Source: Cladopsammia gracilis (lineage: Eukaryota > Cnidaria > Anthozoa > Scleractinia > Dendrophylliidae). Taken from it: a stretch of 64,000 nucleotides of DNA. Below, one piece after another: positions 33,055 through 41,169 of this stretch. The notes beneath the pieces are model-generated. The model was not told the DNA's origin, ran no database searches, and saw only the letters and a list, made by a program, of their open reading frames with translations. The number at the start of each line of letters is the position of its first letter. The first letter of the stretch is position 1. The translations under genes were made by a program, and so were the position numbers. Location: NCBI GenBank assembly GCA_022457155.1, contig JAJGOT010000363.1:712501-776500 (forward strand), given 5' to 3'.

Positions 33055-34845
33055 CTAGATAATTTCAAAAAGAAATGTGATTTGGGCAGTCCCAACATTT
33101 AATGATGGATCATCTATTCTTGCTGAAAATAATTCTCCTTCCTTATAAACAACATTTGAAAAAGAAAATAATTGAATTCTATTATCACTGCTAACCCTCG
33201 TTCCACTTTGTGATTCTTTATCTGGGAGATATAAACTTAGTTGTGGAAAAGAAGATGTTTTCGATAAAATTTGAGCATATGCTTTAATTAATTTGCATCG
33301 GATGGGGATGACTATATCATTGAAAAAATTGTCAAAAAGTATATTGATGTCGTCTCCAGATAATCTTCTAAATCTTCCAATCAGCATGAAATTATTCTTC
33401 AAATTTGAATTGAGCAATTTGTGGCCATTCAAATCCAAGTCAGTCTCCATGACCATCTTCCCGCCCTCAAAAACAAAAGGGGAATCGAAGACGCTGCTTT
33501 CAACATCCGACTGCGAGCCAGCAACTCCATATATCATCAACTTTGCGTTTCCTTTTTCGGCTGACTCGGCAGTTCCCCGCCATTTCAGATCCAGGAAAAT
33601 AAATTCAGGTGGGGAAATCCTCCATTTATGCATGTGGATAATGGATCTGCTGTACCCCGAAAACTTCTTAGTTGATTGCTGATTGATATTCAGACTGGCG
33701 CTCACAACGTCGACACTCACACCATCCATTGACGCGGGGAAGAATTCAATGCAAATCGTGTATTCTCCTTCTGGGAGTTTGAACATATTGAATCCGAGTC
33801 TCCCATCGTATTCATTGAAATGATCTTTTGTTATTTGCAAGTCATAGGCCTTCTTGTTGAAATGATGCGGCGAACTTGGAAAATCAGTTATGCCAGTTAC
33901 TTCCATATCATGTTCAGAGCTGGATTCATCCACATTTTCCATCAGATAGCGGAATGCGTCTTTTGGGTGAGAGGTTGACGTGATATGCGATTCATTTACG
34001 TACTTTTTGAGCTTCTCTTCTAATTCCATCGTGTGGGCTACCACACCTCCTATCGCATTATCCACATAAGATTTTGGCGTGGGTTGTCGCTTCAGAGTTG
34101 GCGCTGCAATATTGTTGATTTGTTGCGAATTCATATCCAGGTTTCCAGTCATTGTTCCACCTTCCAACGAAAGCTTTTTCGCGGATTGGGCATCCACATA
34201 TCGCATGTTTGCGCCCTGATCGGCAACTTCGGGATCTTTCACGTTAAAAATGGTGTGATTTCCCATATCCAAAGCCGTCTCCATTGGAAACGTCTCTTTG
34301 CGGGATACGAAGATATTCTTGACATCATTATAAGAAACCAGGTTGTTATAATGCGCTCCCAAATCATGCCATGTCTGCTGTTTTGAGTTTTTCACGTTGA
34401 AAAGTCCTTTCAAATCCAGGTCCTTCGTGACTTCATGCGTTGGTTCAGGAGCATCAGGGTGGAATTTTTTCAGAGTGACCATATTCACCGCTGACAAATC
34501 GTTGTCTTCATCAGTGTCCAGATTGACGATCAATTTGCGATTCATTTCTATTTCCCCGGGGTTGATGAGTTTTTGTCCCCTGAGATCAAGATCCCCAGTC
34601 ATATGGGAAGACCCATCCACCTGGAGAGAATCTGCCCGCAATTGCGTTGCAAGCGTGTCAACTTGTAGCTTTGTGATTGCATCGTCATTCCCCGTTCCTT
34701 CAGCGACATTGGTCAGGCGTTTCCTTTGCAGGTCGAAGTCTCCTGCTGGTGTCAGCTTGAAACCAACGCCTGGTAATCCATCTTTTCCATCTTTTCCTCC
34801 CGCGAAGCGAGTTGTTTCAGACAGCAGTCCATTTGAATAACTCAT
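33055..34845 (-). CDS. Fibre protein with phage-tail-fibre repeats
   Basis: 596 residues from ATG 34845 (TTTAAAATG). The N-terminus has a short collagen-like GKDGKDGLPG, then phage-type tail-fibre repeats: HMTGDLDLRGQKLINPGEIE, TALDMGNHTIFNVKDPEVAD with ANMRYVDAQ, GGTMTGNLDMNSQQINNIAA with PKSYVDNAIGG, and a late copy METDLDLNGHKLLNSN. The C-terminal ~250 residues look like beta-rich head domains. Such repeats form trimeric shafts in phage fibres, so a receptor-binding spike is likely. The start codon lies 1 nt after the ATPase stop, indicating one transcription unit. Confidence 0.8.
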   Translation of the reverse strand: MSYSNGLLSETTRFAGGKDGKDGLPGVGFKLTPAGDFDLQRKRLTNVAEGTGNDDAITKLQVDTLATQLRADSLQVDGSSHMTGDLDLRGQKLINPGEIEMNRKLIVNLDTDEDNDLSAVNMVTLKKFHPDAPEPTHEVTKDLDLKGLFNVKNSKQQTWHDLGAHYNNLVSYNDVKNIFVSRKETFPMETALDMGNHTIFNVKDPEVADQGANMRYVDAQSAKKLSLEGGTMTGNLDMNSQQINNIAAPTLKRQPTPKSYVDNAIGGVVAHTMELEEKLKKYVNESHITSTSHPKDAFRYLMENVDESSSEHDMEVTGITDFPSSPHHFNKKAYDLQITKDHFNEYDGRLGFNMFKLPEGEYTICIEFFPASMDGVSVDVVSASLNINQQSTKKFSGYSRSIIHMHKWRISPPEFIFLDLKWRGTAESAEKGNAKLMIYGVAGSQSDVESSVFDSPFVFEGGKMVMETDLDLNGHKLLNSNLKNNFMLIGRFRRLSGDDINILFDNFFNDIVIPIRCKLIKAYAQILSKTSSFPQLSLYLPDKESQSGTRVSSDNRIQLFSFSNVVYKEGELFSARIDDPSLNVGTAQITFLFEII

Positions 34846-34846
34846 T

Positions 34847-35479
34847 TTAAATGCTTTCATCAAAATTTTTGGCAATGAATTTCCTTGGCTTATCCACATA
34901 CAGGAAAGAGAAGGGCTGCGCCGTTGCTTTCCGATAATCTTCTTTGCTGACTTGTGTCTCCCTGCAGAGAAGGGACACTTCATTGTTGCTGGGGAATTCG
35001 AAGATGCAAAAATGCGAGCAATTCAGGCGGATATCTTTTGGTGTTCCGAAATAACTTTGCGAAAGATAAATCACGGAACAATTCTTGTGCCTCCCCTGAA
35101 TGAAATAATCAATCAATGGCTTTTGGTTCTTTTCGGAAACAAAATCATCGAAAACAACTAGTTTTTGGTTATCCCCTGACAATGACGAAACTGGGATGAT
35201 TTCATCCGGGGATGCTTCCACGACGTCATACCCCGCTTCTTTGTTGATTGGGCGAAACGTTTTCAGCAGATGCTGATATTTGGCTTGGTCAAGATTTTTC
35301 GCATAGAGATAAATTTTATCGTAGAAGAGCAGGCGGAGGATCATATCCAGGAGAACATTTGTTTTCCCCGATCCTGAAGGGCCACAGATCAACATTCTGA
35401 AAGTTCGATCCGGCATGAACGGGTGAAGTTGTTTGAAATTTGTGATTGGATCCTGGCAATCATAATTTGGGATTTTCAT
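34847..35479 (-). CDS. A32/FtsK-type genome-packaging ATPase
   Basis: 210 residues from ATG 35479 (context TTAATAAAATG; a second ATG lies 15 nt upstream). Walker A is MLICGPSGSGKTN and Walker B is KLVVFDDFV; the sensor-like segment SVIYLSQSYFGTPKDIRLNC follows, as in Maverick, NCLDV A32 and adintovirus packaging ATPases. It would translocate DNA into the capsid. First gene of a leftward unit with the fibre and membrane protein. It is fed by the repeat-bearing divergent promoter region 35480-35603. Confidence 0.9.
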   Translation of the reverse strand: MKIPNYDCQDPITNFKQLHPFMPDRTFRMLICGPSGSGKTNVLLDMILRLLFYDKIYLYAKNLDQAKYQHLLKTFRPINKEAGYDVVEASPDEIIPVSSLSGDNQKLVVFDDFVSEKNQKPLIDYFIQGRHKNCSVIYLSQSYFGTPKDIRLNCSHFCIFEFPSNNEVSLLCRETQVSKEDYRKATAQPFSFLYVDKPRKFIAKNFDESI

Positions 35480-35603
35480 TTTATTAATGAACATGACGTT
35501 CTTCTTCTGGATATGAGACAACTTGTGAGATTCTGAGATTCTGAGATTCTGAGATTCTGAGATTTTGAGATGCTGAGATTCTGAGATTATGATTCTTAAT
35601 AAA
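35480..35603. promoter_or_regulatory. Divergent promoter region with eight 8-bp repeats
   Basis: Between the leftward ATPase and the rightward virion genes. 35527-35590 holds eight head-to-tail copies of GAGATTCT (six exact or with one change, others GAGATTTT, GAGATGCT, GAGATTAT). Both flanking genes start with the same TTAATAAAATG context, in mirror orientation. Confidence 0.7.
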
Positions 35604-36077
35604 ATGAGTTTATTGAAATGGCAACAAATTGCTAAAAGCAAATCTGCTTTGGGTAAAAAAATCAACTTTGTTCATGATGCCATCACCCAGAAAAAGTTGG
35701 GTGAAGAGACAAGCCAAATCGGGTTTGAAAAAATGTTCAAACCCATAACAGCAAAATTAGATGAGGTGGTTGCGTCGAATTTGAAACCCCCTCCAAGACT
35801 TAGGAAAAAGAAAGCCATTGAAGAAAAACCAGTCGTTGATTATTATCCAGAGGTAGCTCCGTTTGAAGAAATGGATGTTGAAGGTTTATTTGATGCTGAT
35901 GAGGCAGCTGTTGCACCGCAAGCAGCTAAGCAACTTCCAGAAAGACCGCCAACATATGAAGAAGTACTGGCAGAGTTAGAAGGTGAACCATCTATATATG
36001 AAGAGGACGTTCCTGATTATGCTATAGAAGAAGAAGAGGAAGAAGCGGAAGCGGGAGACGAGGAAGACGCTCAATAA
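35604..36077 (+). CDS. Virion-cluster protein with PPxY motif
   Basis: 157 residues from ATG 35604. The N-terminus (MSLLKWQQIAKSKSALGKKI, then GFEKMFKPITAKLDEV) is a pattern I associate with the first gene of Maverick virion blocks. The middle is proline/acid rich with PPTYEEVL at residues 115-122, a PPxY motif that in other viruses binds WW-domain NEDD4 ligases. The C-terminus is almost all Glu/Asp. Role unknown; structural or release-associated by position. Confidence 0.6.
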   Translation: MSLLKWQQIAKSKSALGKKINFVHDAITQKKLGEETSQIGFEKMFKPITAKLDEVVASNLKPPPRLRKKKAIEEKPVVDYYPEVAPFEEMDVEGLFDADEAAVAPQAAKQLPERPPTYEEVLAELEGEPSIYEEDVPDYAIEEEEEEAEAGDEEDAQ

Positions 36078-36092
36078 GACGCAGTTAATAAC

Positions 36093-36599
36093 ATGCTAGA
36101 TAACATGGGTTTATCAAATTATGACACAACGGAGAAAGTCTTAGCTCAGTCAAATGTTCCGGAAGAAAAGAAAAAAAATTTCATTGAAAACAGCATTATA
36201 AAGCCGGCTTTAAAAAAAAGAGACCAACTGAACAGCCGCATCAGCTATCAGAATAAAAAATTCAAAAGCGGCGCAATAACGGCAGATGCATTGGCTGGGG
36301 TAGTGAAGCCAATAAAGGCTAACAGAAAAGTATTGAATGACTACATGAAATATTATCGAGGGAAACTCAAGTCAATTAAAGGCTCGGGCGTCAGCAGAAG
36401 GGGTGGATCCATCCGTTTTTTCTCCAACCCCGCAGATCTTCTCCAGAAACTTGAAGTCATCGTTGGCTCCATTTTTGCTGGGAATACAAACGTTGGCATC
36501 AGAAACACTGGAGTTGGCATTCTCGATCTTCTCCTGAAAGAAAACGTCATCAACAAATCCCAGCATGAGAAACTCTTCAGAAAGTATTTCAAACTCTAA
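36093..36599 (+). CDS. Virion-cluster protein with adenain-type site
   Basis: 168 residues from ATG 36093 (or 36105). The lysine-rich helical N-terminal half contains AGVVKPIKANRKVLNDYMK. At residues 95-99 IKGSG fits the adenain rule (M/I/L)-X-G-X|G, followed by a basic VSRRGGSIRFF stretch. The C-terminal part (LLQKLEVIVGSIFAGNTNVG and on) appears folded. The site and position suggest a precursor cut by the element's protease, comparable to an adenoviral core or cement protein. Its stop is next to the penton ATG. Confidence 0.6.
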   Translation: MLDNMGLSNYDTTEKVLAQSNVPEEKKKNFIENSIIKPALKKRDQLNSRISYQNKKFKSGAITADALAGVVKPIKANRKVLNDYMKYYRGKLKSIKGSGVSRRGGSIRFFSNPADLLQKLEVIVGSIFAGNTNVGIRNTGVGILDLLLKENVINKSQHEKLFRKYFKL

Positions 36600-36600
36600 A

Positions 36601-37376
36601 ATGGAAATCGAAAGAAAAATTGTCCTGTCATCCTTTTCCGTCAAGACTGGGGGAAACAAACCAGAAAATTTCACAACAAAATTCAATCGACCCATTGTTT
36701 TGGACCCAAATTCCCAGTACGTTGTTGGGTTGAATCGAGTCATCAATATGAGTTTTACGTGGTATAACATCAATGCTGGCCGCCAGAATCAGCTGATCAG
36801 ATTCAGCTCTGACGGTGGGAAAACATTTTCCGATATCACCTTCCCAGCTGGGGTTTGGGAATATGAGGGGATGAATGATTTTATTCGACAAGCTACAGGC
36901 CCACTCGCAGGATCCACCCCGGGAAAGAATGAAAAATTCCCAATCCATCTTGCTTTCTCTCCCACAACCTTCAGAACGACAATCACACTGGCAGAAAATT
37001 ATCAACTGGATTTCACCCCATCCAACTTCGGCGATCTGGTGGGTTTCGATAAAAAGATTCTGAAAGACAAAGTTCAAATTGGCCCCAGAGTTCCAAACCT
37101 CAGCCAAGATACTGATATGTTGAACGTTCATTGCGATCTCACAAGTGATTCGCTTGTTGATGGAGAAGAGAGCGATATCATCTTCTCCTTTTCAACATCT
37201 GTGCTGAGGCCATCATATAGTTTTACCCTTGAACCCATGAGAACCACATTCAGCCTGTGAATAAAAACACCATCTCCTCCATTCGGATTTATATCACTGA
37301 CGGCAAAAGGCGGGTTGTTGATTTGAATGGAGCCGATACGGCGTTCTCGCTTATCTTGAAAAAGCAAATAAAATGA
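36601..37376 (+). CDS. Penton (minor capsid) protein, C-terminus out of frame
   Basis: From ATG 36601 (CTCTAAAATG). The first 219 residues run to TGA 37258-37260: IERKIVLSSFSVKTGG, FTTKFNRPIVLDPNSQYVVG, INMSFTWYNINAG and PAGVWEYEGMNDFIRQ are typical of the single-jelly-roll penton of Mavericks and adintoviruses. A second open segment in another frame crosses this stop and runs to TGA 37374-37376 (GTG 37257). It reads NTISSIRIYITDGKRRVVDL then NGADTAF, a conserved-looking tail, so the gene probably has a frame break near 37250. The tail's stop overlaps the next ATG as ATGA. Confidence 0.8.
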
Positions 37377-37810
37377 AACCTTATGAATTCTCTCGTTTTT
37401 TCCACCCCCAGCTGGGGCGGTTTGTTTATCGGCACAAAGGAACAGGTTTGATTGTGGACAATATTTTCAAACCAATAAGGAAGGTCGCATCAGTCGTCTT
37501 CAAGAAATTCGCAAAACCCATTGCGAAAAAAGCATTAGAATCAGGAATTTCTCACGCTGGGGATAAACTCGGCAAAAAAGCTGTTGAAAAATCTGGTGAT
37601 TTGATCATGAAAAAACTGGGAAATATGAGAAAGGGGAAGCCACCAGCTCGACCACAATCAGCCCCTGCGTCAACCTCCGGAGCACGACCGCAGGGAGAAA
37701 GTTCTGATGCCATATTGAACAGGCTGATCTCTGGGCAAGGAATTCGAAAAAGAAAAAATGATTTAAAATGGCTTTTCGATCGAATGAATATCTTCAAAGA
37801 AATGAATTAG
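37373..37810 (+). CDS. Basic virion protein with adenain-type site
   Basis: 145 residues from ATG 37373. The N-terminus YEFSRFFHPQLGRFVYRHKG precedes a lysine/alanine helical region (KFAKPIAKKALESGISHAGD and on), a Pro/Ala/Ser linker, and LISGQGIRKRK. ISGQ|G at residues 119-123 fits (M/I/L)-X-G-X|G; cleavage would release a basic C-terminal peptide of 23 residues. Placement between penton and major capsid protein suggests an adenovirus pVI- or core-like role. Its end overlaps the capsid gene by 43 nt. Confidence 0.6.
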   Translation: MKPYEFSRFFHPQLGRFVYRHKGTGLIVDNIFKPIRKVASVVFKKFAKPIAKKALESGISHAGDKLGKKAVEKSGDLIMKKLGNMRKGKPPARPQSAPASTSGARPQGESSDAILNRLISGQGIRKRKNDLKWLFDRMNIFKEMN

Positions 37811-39029
37811 TGCGCTTCCAGCTGGATGACACAATCCGAGCTCCAGCTAATGCTCAACATCAACAAAAAATGGTTATAAATTCACGATTAATGACCGATC
37901 CGCATTCTATGATTGGTATAATGCGTATTTCGAGGTGCAGTTTCAACTTCAAAAACTGGCGGATGGAACGAGATATAACGCTGAAAGAATCACAGTGATC
38001 AATGGCGCTCATTCCCTGATTAAACACCTAACAATCCGATCTGCGGGAAAGATTATTTATGATACTGATAATCTGCACAAGGTCTGTTTCGCACAGAATT
38101 TGTTGGAATACTCCGACGACTTCAGCAGATCAGTCGCCAAGAACAGTTTCTGGTATTTGGATACTGATGCAACAACCGCTAATACGAATGCAGGATTTGA
38201 AGCCCGGCGAGTGATTACTCGAGATCTTCACAACACTAATACGATCATTCCCCTGAATCGTTTTTCCTTTTTCGAAGAGTTGGAAGATAAGATGCTTGTG
38301 CCCATGCAGCTGCAATTTGAGATAACCCTCAATGATGATGAGGAGCTGATTCATATGGCACACGGCGTTGATGCTGGAAGAGTTGTGCTGAATCGATTTC
38401 TGCTTTGGGTGCCAAGATTGACTCCCAAAGATTCACTTTATGACAAATTTGTCAGCTCATTCCTGAAAGAAACGCAATGGAAATATCTGAGGGAAATGTA
38501 TCAAAAATCTGCTCCTACGCAGTCATCAGGATTTTTCCAGATCTCAGCGAGCATCGACAATGTGAGGCATATTTTTGTCTGGCTGAAAAGAACCGCTCCA
38601 CCCAATAATGCCCCTGCAGAAGGCAATCCCTATCTGATGGACACTTTCACGCTGAATGCAGTAGATGATAACACCTCATCCTTGTTGAACTGCCGATTAG
38701 AATATGGAAACGGAGTTTTCTACCCGGAAACAGAGTACGACAGTGAAAGCAAAGTGAGGATTTTCCAGGATGTCATGGCTTATGCAATGAGGAAAAATGA
38801 TTTTAACACAGGGACACAGTTGAATTTGGCCAATTTCAATTCTCTTTTCCCGTTGATCTATTTCGATCTGACTTATCAAACTGAAAAACCGACAAGAGAT
38901 CCCAAGCAGTTGATATTCAGATATCGATTGAACGCAGATGCAGCTGCCAACTTCAATGTACATGCGATAGTTCTCTATGAAGAACTGGTGAAAATTGATA
39001 AAATTGGAAATGAGCTGGTTATCGTGTGA
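37768..39029 (+). CDS. Major capsid protein (double jelly roll), one frame break
   Basis: About 420 codons from ATG 37768 (ATTTAAAATG). The N-terminal frame MAFRSNEYLQRNELVRFQLD reaches a run of six A (37865-37870), after which the capsid continues in another frame (FYDWYNAYFEVQFQLQKLAD, RFSFFEELEDKMLVPMQLQF, NDDEELIHMAHG). Hexon-type capsid of Mavericks and adintoviruses by position, size and these beta-rich motifs. The break in a homopolymer may be a true mutation or a sequencing indel. It lies between penton/basic protein and the AT-hook protein in the usual virion-gene order. Confidence 0.85.
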
Positions 39030-39093
39030 AGCGAGCGAAGCGAGCTGAGCGAAGCGAAGTGTGAAGTGTGAAAAACATATGTTGTCATTTAAA

Positions 39094-39930
39094 ATGACAA
39101 CATATCACCCATATAAAGTAAATCTGTCGGAAGGGCAAAAAAGCAAGCTTGGAAGAGCATTCCGAACAAACAACCCCATCACCCTGAGATTGGGTGCAAA
39201 TCAAACAAGCGGAAATGATGAACTGATGCTCACGGCAAATCAAAAGAAACGAATTGCCAAAGCTGCGGCTTTGGGAAAGGGAGTTGAAATCAAGATATCG
39301 AAAACGCAAATCCGAAAAGTGATGAAGCAAGGTGGAAGTCTTTTCTCGGCTATTGTTCCCCTGGCTCGTTCCCTGGCACCTACCCTGGCAAAGACACTTG
39401 GGCTGTCAGCATTGGCTGGTTTGGCGAGTGAAGGAGCGAGTCAAGTTGTGAAAAAGATAAGTGGGAAGGGAGGCGGGCAAACGGGCGGATTTCTCATTCC
39501 CCAAGATAAAATTCAAAAACTGATTGACAATAAACATCTGTTGACAAATAAACAAAAACAGGACATTTTGACTGCCCTGAATTCAGGAGGACAGTTGGTG
39601 GTGAAGCCATCAGCAAAACAGTCTGGTGGGGCATTGGGAACAATTCTGGCTTCCACTGGAATCCCGCTGGCGCTGGACATGGTGAAAAATGTGTTTGGGA
39701 AAGGTGCACCAAGAGTTGGCCGGCCAAAAGGAAAGGGGGCGCCAAGAGTTGGGCGCCCAAAAGGAAAGGGAGCGCCAAGATTGGGGGCGCATCCGTTTCA
39801 ACCTCCCCCATTTATTGGAAACTGGGGAAAAACTGTTGGGATGGGAAAAAAATCAAAAAAAGGAGCGGGACTTCTGCTGGGGGAAAAAAGTCCATTCAAC
39901 AACATCCCAATTCTCGGGGCAATACTGTGA
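39094..39930 (+). CDS. Virion protein with AT-hook-like repeats and adenain-type site
   Basis: 278 residues from ATG 39094 (ATTTAAAATG). The N-terminal half resembles a small repeated fold seen in Maverick virion blocks (VNLSEGQKSKLGRAFR; LTANQKKRIAKAAALGKGVE). The hydrophobic SLFSAIVPLARSLAPTLAKT follows, then ISGK|G at residues 122-126 (adenain rule). The C-terminal third has two exact copies of GAPRVGRPKGK, each with an AT-hook-like GRPK core, so it may bind DNA. A pVI- or core-like precursor is a plausible role. The frame upstream of 39094 is dominated by a GCGAAGC-rich tract. Confidence 0.65.
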   Translation: MTTYHPYKVNLSEGQKSKLGRAFRTNNPITLRLGANQTSGNDELMLTANQKKRIAKAAALGKGVEIKISKTQIRKVMKQGGSLFSAIVPLARSLAPTLAKTLGLSALAGLASEGASQVVKKISGKGGGQTGGFLIPQDKIQKLIDNKHLLTNKQKQDILTALNSGGQLVVKPSAKQSGGALGTILASTGIPLALDMVKNVFGKGAPRVGRPKGKGAPRVGRPKGKGAPRLGAHPFQPPPFIGNWGKTVGMGKKSKKGAGLLLGEKSPFNNIPILGAIL

Positions 39931-40361
39931 AACCCAAATTCGTGAACAAACCCCTGAGCAACCTTGATCTTCTCCAGTGGATTGATTTTCTGAAAATTCC
40001 CAATTTCAAAGGAATTTTCGCCAGGGATGAAGTGAGGCCCCGAGAGCACAGCCCCTGCATCATCAATCTTGATTCACTCAAAAATGCAGGAACTCACTGG
40101 GTGTGTTGTGCCCCCGGACAGAAATTCACGTGGTATTTCGACTCTTTTGGAATGGGATTTCCCCAGGAATTCAAAAGTTCCAAACCAGTGATTTGGAACA
40201 GCAGTCAGTATCAAAACATCAACAGCGTTCTTTGCGGGTATTATTGCTTGTTTTTCCTCCATCAATGGTCGCAGGGGAAAGACTTCTATGATATTCTCAA
40301 GCCTCTCAGTCTGACTGATACGATGGGGAATGAAAGATTCATAAAAGAATATTTCGATTGA
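39927..40361 (+). CDS. Adenain-type cysteine protease
   Basis: 144 residues, overlapping the preceding gene by 4 nt (ATGA-type overlap). The C5/C48 order is intact: His in GTHWVCC, Asp in WYFDSFG, Gln in SSQYQNINS, Cys in VLCGYYCLFF. It is shorter than human adenain but normal for Mavericks. It would mature virion precursors; four proteins of the element carry matching (M/I/L)XGX|G or (M/I/L)XGG|X sites. Followed after 2 nt by the zinc-ribbon gene. Confidence 0.9.
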   Translation: MKPKFVNKPLSNLDLLQWIDFLKIPNFKGIFARDEVRPREHSPCIINLDSLKNAGTHWVCCAPGQKFTWYFDSFGMGFPQEFKSSKPVIWNSSQYQNINSVLCGYYCLFFLHQWSQGKDFYDILKPLSLTDTMGNERFIKEYFD

Positions 40362-40363
40362 AA

Positions 40364-40513
40364 ATGAAATCATATTGCGTGAAGGAGAAAAAACAAACGG
40401 AATGCGTGAAACCAACTGGATTCCAGACTGCAAAAAATGGCAGAAAAATGTGGTTTTGCCATTGCGCTTCCTGCGGAATAAAAAAGACAAGATTTGTGAA
40501 ATCGGGAAACTGA
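40364..40513 (+). CDS. Zinc-ribbon mini-protein (49 aa)
   Basis: ATG 40364 to TGA 40511-40513. It begins MKSYCVKEKKQTECVKP and has FCHCASCGIKKTRFVKSG near the end: two Cys groups and the K-T-R-F-V ending, with KNGRKM between, resembling DUF5679-type zinc ribbons found in Mavericks. It overlaps the PLA2-domain frame in a different phase. In related elements the ribbon may be the N-terminus of the PLA2 protein, so the TGA could mark a frame break rather than a separate gene. Confidence 0.6.
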   Translation: MKSYCVKEKKQTECVKPTGFQTAKNGRKMWFCHCASCGIKKTRFVKSGN

Positions 40514-41169
40514 GTCTGCCCCCACAAGGTGGGGGCTTTGGAGAGTTGGCACTGACCGGCGTCGCGCATGCGCTGCCTTGGTTGGGAAAAAAGACAGTTG
40601 AAATGGGCCGCTATGGAGCCAGTGAATTATTGCGAAACAAAAACACTCAGAAAAAAGCATTGGATTTTGCCCTGGACAAGATGAAACCATTTCTTGCCAA
40701 AACCTCTGCTGATATGCTCAATCAACTGAGTACGGCGATCCGGCCAAACAGAAAATATAAGACAGATCGAGCAGATTTGGATGGGGGTGCTTTAGATGTT
40801 CATTCCCTGATTGGGAAGCTGCCAAGACCAAAGAAAGGTTTCACTCTGCCTGGACATAATTATACCGGCCCTTATAACCCATTGGATAAGCAAGTCAGAT
40901 TCGATGAAAAGGGAAAGATTCTCGAAATTATGCAGCAGCCCACAGGAAAAACAGACGCAGTTGCTATGCAGCACGATGTTGATTATTCAGTCTGCGCGAA
41001 GGAAAAGAATCCACGCAAATGCAAAAATAAAGCAGACAGGAAAATGGTTGCCGCTTTGGATGCCATTCCCTGGAAAGAAAGACAGTGGGGTCATGCCTTA
41101 GCGAGAAACACAATTCAAGCAAAACAGAAACTTGGGCTCGGCGCTCCAAAAAACGGGAAAAGATTTTGA
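40375..41169 (+). CDS. PLA2-domain virion protein (parvovirus VP1-type)
   Basis: Open frame of 264 codons. The protein-like part starts near 40510 (KLSLPPQGGGFGELALTGVA), since the earlier part overlaps the zinc ribbon. LDGG|A at residues 135-139 fits the second adenain rule (M/I/L)XGG|X. The PLA2 core follows: calcium-loop-like YTGPYNPLDKQ, catalytic AMQHDVDYSVC, then DRKMVAALDAI. The order matches the phospholipase A2 domain of parvovirus VP1 and adintovirus proteins, which breaches endosomal membranes. Cleavage would free the PLA2 domain. Its end overlaps the integrase frame by 85 nt. Confidence 0.85.
   Translation: MREGEKTNGMRETNWIPDCKKWQKNVVLPLRFLRNKKDKICEIGKLSLPPQGGGFGELALTGVAHALPWLGKKTVEMGRYGASELLRNKNTQKKALDFALDKMKPFLAKTSADMLNQLSTAIRPNRKYKTDRADLDGGALDVHSLIGKLPRPKKGFTLPGHNYTGPYNPLDKQVRFDEKGKILEIMQQPTGKTDAVAMQHDVDYSVCAKEKNPRKCKNKADRKMVAALDAIPWKERQWGHALARNTIQAKQKLGLGAPKNGKRF

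Noticed and set aside
33293..34840. + strand frames opposite the fibre gene
   Set aside because: Antisense shadows without domain-like features; the minus-strand fibre explains the region.
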